Source of the DNA: Malania oleifera
Lineage: Eukaryota > Streptophyta > Magnoliopsida > Santalales > Ximeniaceae
Assembly (NCBI RefSeq): GCF_029873635.1
Contig: NC_080421.1
Location: forward strand, 39,346,620-39,410,619
Length of the DNA: 64,000 nucleotides
Reading direction: 5' to 3'
Both the position numbers and the translations under genes were made by a program. The notes beneath the pieces were generated by a model. That model was not told the DNA's origin. It saw nothing but the letters and a program-made list of their open reading frames with translations, and ran no database searches. Positions 57,676 through 64,000 of this stretch are shown piece after piece. Numbering within the stretch: the stretch's first letter is position 1; each line of letters begins with the position of its first letter.

Positions 57676-58732
57676 GAGATCATTTGTGCAAATTAGCAAG
57701 AGATTAGCCACTTTGATTAGGAGAAATTCTCTATAATTTCCAAATCTTATAATACTCATATCTAAGCCCCAACCACTCATACTTACCTTCTCTTGTTCCT
57801 CAAACTCTCTGTAAGTTGATTGAGTGTTTGTTTGGAAAGGTTTACTCTCCTTGTTCTGCTTGGTTGATACAATTTTATTGAGAGCTAAACCTAAGTATTC
57901 TTAGGGGACTTTGTTAATAAGTCTCTCCTAAGAAAACTTTTTTTTGATCTTCTAAGGTTGTATATTCATTGCAATATCTTGAGAAGATCGTATAGTATTT
58001 TGGTTGCAAAATCATTTCCTAATAACTTTCAAATATCTATTGTGCTTTATATTGAAAAATATATTTGAAGAGATATTTGTTTATGTGATAGTGATCTTTA
58101 TTGTAATATTCATTCACTCATATATTATTTGCTGAATACAAGGATTACATATATTTTGCAAACCAAACATATGCATTACTTGAGCATCATACGATTGAGA
58201 AAATCTGGTGATTGAAATATATATATATTTATAGATACATATATGTTGGTTGATTAATATCTTTATTTGAGCACGTTGATTGAATACCTTGTGACACAAA
58301 GATTATACTGGTTTGCACTCTCACGCACAGATTACACCGATAGTAAATCTATTTAAGAGTAGACATCTTAATACCACACTGAGCTTACATATTAAATCAT
58401 ATTGTGGTGTTTGTGATTGCGCGTATTTGGGTACATATCTGCTTTGCACGAAAGCACAATCATTGTACCATTTGATTGTAATACACATCTATTGTATTTC
58501 CAGGAACGGGCTTGAAGAGGGAGACTAGCCCTGGAATAGTCCCGGATTGACTTAGACCTGGTTAGGAAAGCTAGGTACGCCATCCTATTAAGGCGTGTAG
58601 GTTGAGGTCAGCCCCGCTAATTGACCTGATTATGGTTGAGGTCAGCCCTGTGCTAATTGACTTGGTTGTAAGCGATGCCGCTCCACCCTTAAGTAAGCTA
58701 TTAGTGGAATCTTCAGGCTTGCGAGCTAAAGG

Positions 58733-58763
58733 CGGGGACATAGGTACAGTTCGTTGAACCCCG
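58733..58763 (+). promoter_or_regulatory. Conserved R/U5 hairpin, LTR O copy
   Basis: CGGGG-ACATA...GAA-CCCCG. The outer stem differs from CGAGG/CCTCG of other LTRs by a change on both sides (A-T pair to G-C pair), so pairing is kept. Confidence 0.7.
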
Positions 58764-58997
58764 ATAACATATCACGTGTTTGTTTATATTTCCACACTTT
58801 ATATTTATCGCACGTGTATGTTGTTATGTGAATGATGCGCTTGATTTAAATTTCGGTTTATTATATTTATCAGCGTATTTGGAAGTGCATAAAAAGACCC
58901 TAGGTTACAATATTCTACTAACATCTAGTTCAACCTAGGATAAAAGTGTAAAATTCCAATTCACACCCCCTCTTGGGAATACACCAATTCTAACAAT

Positions 58998-59010
58998 TGG
59001 TATCGGAGCC
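58998..59010 (+). other. Primer binding site of O
   Basis: TGGTATCGGAGCC is one base off the canonical site and lies two bases after the LTR end. Confidence 0.88.
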
Positions 59011-59050
59011 TCATTGCACCTGACTTAAACGATTTTGCAAAAAGATCGCA

Positions 59051-60115
59051 ATGGCTCACATTGGTGTATCCCTATTTAGTGAGGGATAGTCACTTTCCTG
59101 TCCTCCATTATTTTGTGGTGTCGACTACACCACTTGGAAAGTCAGAATGACCATATTCTTGAAGTCTATGGACTGGAGGGTCTGGTTTGTGACTTCTAAA
59201 GGAAGATGTGCACAAATAAATGAAAATGATTTTAATGTGATTAATTATAATGCCATGGACATGTTATATCTTGCGTTGGATTCTGAAATTTTTGTTCAGT
59301 TTGTGGCATGTCATACTGCAAAAGAAATCTAGGATGAACTAGAAAAGAAATATGGAGAATCCTAGGAGAAAGAGATCACTCCTCCAAATGCTCTGAGTTC
59401 AAAAGATCAGGAGGAGGCAAATCATAAGCATATAACATTTACAATCAATGAGGTATATGATTCCCATTCTATCTCTTTTGATGATACTTGTGCTGAATGC
59501 TATGTTATGTCACATGCTGAATCATTTATTGAACATAATGATAGTTTTGTTAATATTGCATGTGATGATTCATCTGTTGATTCCTATAATATATTTCTTG
59601 ATGAATCTTTAAATATTTCTTGTGATAATTCTTATGTTGAATGCTATGTTATGTCATATGATGAATCATCAAATATTCCCTATGATAATATTGTTGAACA
59701 TGCATGCAATGATTCATATAATAACTATGACATATCTTTTGATGAATCATATGCTGAATTAAATATTAAAAGCATGTTATCGCATGAAAATCTTGAAAAG
59801 ACTTTATTGAAAATGCACAAGTTTCTAGTTAGAGTTTCTAAGCATAAAATATTTTTGAAGAGTGAGAACAAAAGAATAGAAAAACAATTAAAGGGGTTGG
59901 AAAATTTTCATGCTATTCTTGAAAAGAAAAAGATTGAGAAAATATTGAAAATTGCATGCTTAGATAAAGAAATAGATGATTATTCTAGATTTACACTCAA
60001 AGCTAAAATGAAAAGAATAATCATAATAAATCCTTTGGAGTTAAAAGAAATAAATCATTTAAAAAGGGTTCATTTTATAAATTCCATTGTCATCAAAATT
60101 TTCATGCCTCATTAA
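59051..60115 (+). pseudogene. Shortened gag-derived ORF of element O
   Basis: Starts MAHIGVSLFSEG at 59051, with TAG at 59087-59089 and a second stop at 59330-59332. Only the N-terminal part of the gag core remains (DYTTWKVRMTIFLKSMDWRVW, ALDSEIFVQFVACHTAKEI). The rest of the core and the zinc knuckle are missing. The 202-codon open part (59507-60115) is an expanded acidic region with repeated units such as CDDSSVDSYNIFLDES and ECYVMSYDESSNIPYDN, followed by a Lys-rich coiled coil (LLKMHKFLVRVSKHKIFLKS). In H, E and N the equivalent acidic stretch is much shorter. The role of the expansion is unknown. Confidence 0.75.
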
Positions 60116-62833
60116 GTAAAAACATAATAAATAAGCATATCCCTTCACGAAAATGCAATACCTGCTTATTTTGAAAATCATTTACTTAAAAGTGCCAGAG
60201 GCTTAGAAAAAGAAATGAAATGGATAATTAGCAAAGTGAACCCCGTAGGATCTAAGGAAAATGGATTTAAATTAATACTATTTAATTATTTAATGCTTCC
60301 TTAGATCTTAGGTTTAGGTTTAGGGGGTTCTAAAGACTGTAGGTTTAGGAAGTGGTTGTTGCTTAAAAATGAAAATCTTAGTATATGCACTCACTAAACA
60401 CTATCCAGTCATACTAAGAATCTTTATCCACTTCCAAATGGACTGGGCATCATTGCTAGGCAAATATTTCCAAAATGCTTAACTCATACTTTAAAATAAA
60501 ACATCTTAAGTTAAGCAACTATTGTCCATTGCACAAAAATGAACTTTAGGGTCTCATCCTATTCTATATATCTTTAACCCTAATCTCATCAACCAAACTC
60601 TAGTCATCACCTTAGTATAAGCACTGTTCATTAAAATTCCATATTTATTGTGTGCTTATTAAAAGTCATCATTCTCAACCAAGATTAGAGGCAACCACTA
60701 AGGGATTCACATTTCATTGATAAAATCAAAATATTCCCTTTGAACCAAAAATACAAAAATCCTCTAATTTTGGTTTATCTCATCTATAGGAAATCTTTAC
60801 CAAACCATGATCATATTTGGTAAGGTTTCACCTATCTACTTGTATCTTTGCTTTAGATTATAATTATATTTATAGGATACTTGCCATTCTCTGAAGAGTA
60901 TTGTTCACGACATTCACATATCCTATGTGCTCTTTGCCCAAGCATGAACATGATTACTAAGCACAAAAACATTTTTGAAAATGTCCACTCATTCTACATA
61001 CTCTTCTAAACTAAATGATAATTTGATTGTCAAGAGTATTTACTCATTTTCACTTCACAAGCTCTCAAATTATTAAGTCATATCTTTTAGAGCTTTATAT
61101 ACTTAGAGATGAGTTGAATGACTAACTTGATTGCCTAGGTCTCAAACTAGATGAATGCATAAAATTCAAGTAGACCTATGCATGTATACTTGAAATTGAA
61201 AGTCATTCTAACTTGTGTCTCTCACACATATCGAAATTCATATCAATAGCAATACTGGCTTAGCTCACTTAAAGAAATATCTATTGTGACTATTTGGTCC
61301 TCTAAGCCTATTCATCCAAAGCCAAGCATATATCATCAAAAATCTTAAAACACTTGGCTAAAGAACTAGAAAATTAAAATGACATAAATTGAATAAGTGC
61401 ATAACTCAGAGGGAGCATTAGTCTTCATGAATATATATACATTAAATGCTCTCATGAATTTTTGTCTTTCATGCCCATATGCCTTCATATGAAAAGCACT
61501 GAATTCCTACTATTCATTATGCATTAAATGAGTATATCTTATAATGGATAGTTTATCTTTTGTATCATCTGCTGATTATACTACTAGATTGCATGCCTGT
61601 GTTGAAAACCTCCTACATAGCGGATGCAGTCGATGAGAATTGCATGCTGGTAGTGGATTATAGGTTCTCGCATGCTCAAAATACTATTTTGAATTAATTG
61701 CTTGAATGTATCAGGTTTTGGTGGATGAAAATTTGGGAAATGTCTGATTTATAGACGGCATGCTGCTGAAATTTTGACAGGATTTTTCCCAAACCAAAAC
61801 CTTGTGTTAAAGATGATTATGATGAAATTAATTTTAAAATATTTTTGAAAGGATGAGTGAAAACTCAAGTAGATAATTAATCTTCATCCTAGCATAATCA
61901 TCAATTGTTTAGAAAGGCTCAGATCCATCCCTATAGGAAGCGCATAAATGATCCATAGGCATCACTTTCATTTTATTAAATATCGAGGCTCTTGAGAATA
62001 CCTAAAACATTATATCTAGTGCTTAAAGGCTTATGTTTTGATATGAAATTTTCTTGGGTCATGAACATTATTGCATGCGTTAATATATATCTTCTTATGC
62101 ATCCATGGTCTATAAGGACAACCATACTAATCAAATGATAACATACAATTGACAAATACTCAGTATAGTTGATTTTAAAGATTTTGATTGATGGCTTATA
62201 CTACTAAGCATAATGAAATTAATCTTTGGTTAGTATAAGTAGTTAAAGAATCTAAGCACATATTCAAATTGAAAGGGGGAGCTCTCTCATGGGAACTTTC
62301 CAAGTCTTAGCAACTAATTCTATTGTTGGCTTATCTTTTTGCTTTAGACTTAGTAAAGGTTGATTATTGATTGTGTGCCTATTTTATATATACTTTTATT
62401 GCATGCTTATATTGATTATCATCTGTATTGCACAATTTGTCCAATTCATGTTTATATTGATATTTTATTTTCTTGATTGGATCATACTGAACTGTTTGAG
62501 TAGTTGTGGATAAATTGTTAGGAAATTTCAACTCAAACAGGTTACACTTATACAGGTTTTCTTTTGGAAAGTCTGGTTTACAAACGGCACTCTACCAAAA
62601 TTTTCAAAAAAAATTTCCAAAATTATTCTTGTATAAATGTAATAATCACCCATTACCTAGGATTTTAATTCAAATGGCCCTTTTTATTGTTGCCAAAAGG
62701 GGGAGATAGAAAGGGGCAAAAATAATGGGTTTGTTTACATAAAGGGTTTGTTTAAAAATACATTGGATGCATATTGTGAGGGGAGCCTTCTTTGGCTTAA
62801 CCCTATATTTTTGCTTGTCGTATTTATCATCAT
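60116..62833 (+). other. Pol-less interior of element O
   Basis: No protease, integrase, RT or RNase H motif is found in any frame. Near 60120-60260 a faint gag C-terminal trace (EMKWIISKVNPVGSKENG) is readable. The 3' half has two related noncoding blocks, around 61600-61870 and 62460-62680. Each contains a form of ACGGCATGCTGC...AAATTTT, like the 3' noncoding region of G. A polypurine-like copy CCAAAAGGGGGAGATAG lies at about 62693-62709. Confidence 0.7.
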
Positions 62834-62848
62834 CAAAAAGGGGGAGAA
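62834..62848 (+). other. Terminal polypurine tract of O
   Basis: AAAAAGGGGGAGAA directly before the 3' LTR start TGTTGACTTTATTGG. Confidence 0.85.
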
Positions 62849-64000
62849 TGTTGACTTTATTGGTCACACCCAGTTTTGATTATGACAAATACCCATTGTG
62901 TCTAATGGGTGTTTGAGGTTTTGTGTAGGAACTAAAAGTGTTAAGATCAAGATGGGCACAAAGCAAGTATAGCCTGAAGACCAATTTATATTCAGTATTG
63001 TAATATATTTCATTTGTGAAAATTGGTCTGTAATAATAATTAGGGCTCTAGTTTGTAAGAAGCTCACATACATCACATGCATGATAATACGTAAGCTCAA
63101 ACAAACCATAAATGAAAAATGACCTTAGAAAGACATCAGGATTTCGACCGACACCGAACTTTTTTGGTGTCTTTAATTTGACCCCAAGTGACCTTAGGAA
63201 ACTCACTTTTACACTTGCATGTATTAGGCACTTAAATAAGGTTTGTATGTTTCGAGACTTAACCAAAATGCACACATTGTGCACTTTCGGTTGACCAGGC
63301 CAAGACAGTTCATTTTGCCTTAGTCGACCGAAACAGGCCTGGGTCAATAGTTGACCAAGGCCCTGGTCGACTGACCCAATCTAGTTCAAATCCCCCGATC
63401 GACAGAAACCCCCTGAGGTGAAGATATTGACCATCTGGTTGATCGAGACAAAAATGAACTCTAACTACCTAGTCGACCAAGGATCCTCGGGAAAAATCCC
63501 AACGGTCTGGTTGACCAAACCATCTAGTTCAAAATGGCCCGGTCGATCGAACCTCGATAAAATGGAAAATCGCCTTTGGAAAGGCACTTTCGGCCGACCG
63601 ACCATTCAGTTCAAAATCCTCCTAGTCGACCGAATCATATGAGATCTGGTCAATCGAAACCTTTTTAGTCGACCAGACCTCTCGGGCTGTCCTGATTTTT
63701 ACCACAGTTAAACATTTTTTAAACAGGGTCAAAATATTTGAAATTTCATTAAACTTTCCTATTAATACCCAATAGGTCCCTAACGGTCATATCTCTTCCC
63801 ATGTCTATATATATGAGATCATTTGTGCAAATTAGCAAGAGATTAGCCACTTTGATTAGGAGAAATTCTCTGTAATTTCCAAATCCTATAATACTCATAT
63901 CTAAGCCCTAACTACTCATACTTACCTTCTCTTGTTGCTCAGACTCTCTATAAGTGGATCGAGTGTTTGTTTGGAAAGGTTTACTCTCCTTGTTCTGCTT
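62849..64000 (+). repeat. 3' LTR of element O (truncated by the window end)
   Basis: Matches 56702 to about 57860 of the 5' LTR, including the array and the MSA site (63779-63789). Differences are mostly transitions. Confidence 0.9.

Larger units (their letters stand above)
56702..58995 (+). repeat. 5' LTR of element O
   Basis: Starts TGTTGACCTTATTGG, ends GGGAATACACCAATTCTAACA, 2,294 bp. Array 56998-57550, ACCGCAGTTAA box near 57559-57574, MSA site 57640-57650, TATA-like CTACATATATG about 57666, and the hairpin with GC-rich outer stem 58733-58763. Confidence 0.9.
56702..64000 (+). mobile_element. Element O: pol-less Sirevirus-like element (3' LTR runs off)
   Basis: 5' LTR 56702-58995, primer site, a short gag-derived ORF, about 2.7 kb without any pol motif, a polypurine tract and a 3' LTR from 62849. 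In the first ~170 bases the two LTRs differ at ten sites, all transitions. Without protease, integrase or RT it is non-autonomous. It inserted in pol of N next to TTACA (56697-56701). Confidence 0.88.

Noticed and set aside
60308..60326. TTTAGG repeats resembling plant telomere sequence
   Set aside because: Only about three imperfect units inside the noncoding interior of element O; too short to call interstitial telomere DNA.

Overview
This window is plant nuclear DNA made almost entirely of nested, mostly broken LTR retrotransposons. The evidence is plant-type Ty1/copia and Ty3/gypsy proteins, initiator-Met and Asp tRNA primer sites, LTRs of 1.7-2.3 kb and 5-bp target duplications. I see no host gene, rRNA, tRNA gene or CRISPR array. 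A seed plant is certain and a eudicot is likely; the species cannot be read from this sequence. Every protein-coding frame carries stops or frameshifts, so the window is a record of insertions rather than a set of working genes.

Layout, left to right. 1-2957: left part of a gag-only gypsy element (A, minus), inserted in a decayed chromovirus-like pol (P, 2958-3453). 3454-4582: nothing recognised. 4583-6880: solo LTR D. 6946-10310: copia element E (5' LTR plus gag). 10311-10830: fragment of a D-type LTR (minus). 10854-14020: copia element F (minus, gag plus 5' LTR). 14021-29762: 3' part of copia element G. Its 3' LTR is split by a gypsy-type solo LTR (I, target duplication TTGGT), which is itself split by an almost complete 10.2-kb copia element H (16852-27091, target duplication CTTAT). 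29763-29969: minus LTR scrap J. 29970-49183: an Athila-type gypsy element C (plus). C is interrupted by gag-only element B (31437-38473, minus), solo LTR K (CTCAT), solo LTR L (AGCAT), and LTR M from 49184. M is interrupted by copia element N (49902-), and N by copia element O (56702 to the window end). The deepest visible nesting is C > M > N > O.

The copia elements look like one lineage, close to Sirevirus/SIRE: long LTRs, a gag with zinc knuckle and coiled coil, AAAAAGGGGGAGA polypurine tracts and, in H, a third ORF after pol. Their LTRs share one plan. A family-specific array of short CpG-centred, often palindromic words lies upstream of a TATAAATA box, and a conserved hairpin (CGAGG-ACGTA...CCTCG) lies in the downstream part. 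Three of the LTR families (G, L, O) also have a mitosis-specific-activator-like site, YCYAACGGYYA, just before the TATA box.

Two elements of different superfamilies, copia H and gypsy C, carry a downstream ORF that looks related. In both, the ORF is preceded by a pyrimidine-rich leader and by extra copies of the element's own LTR array word, which suggests an internal promoter. The gag-only elements A and B share their 3' noncoding region with C and may be its non-autonomous partners.
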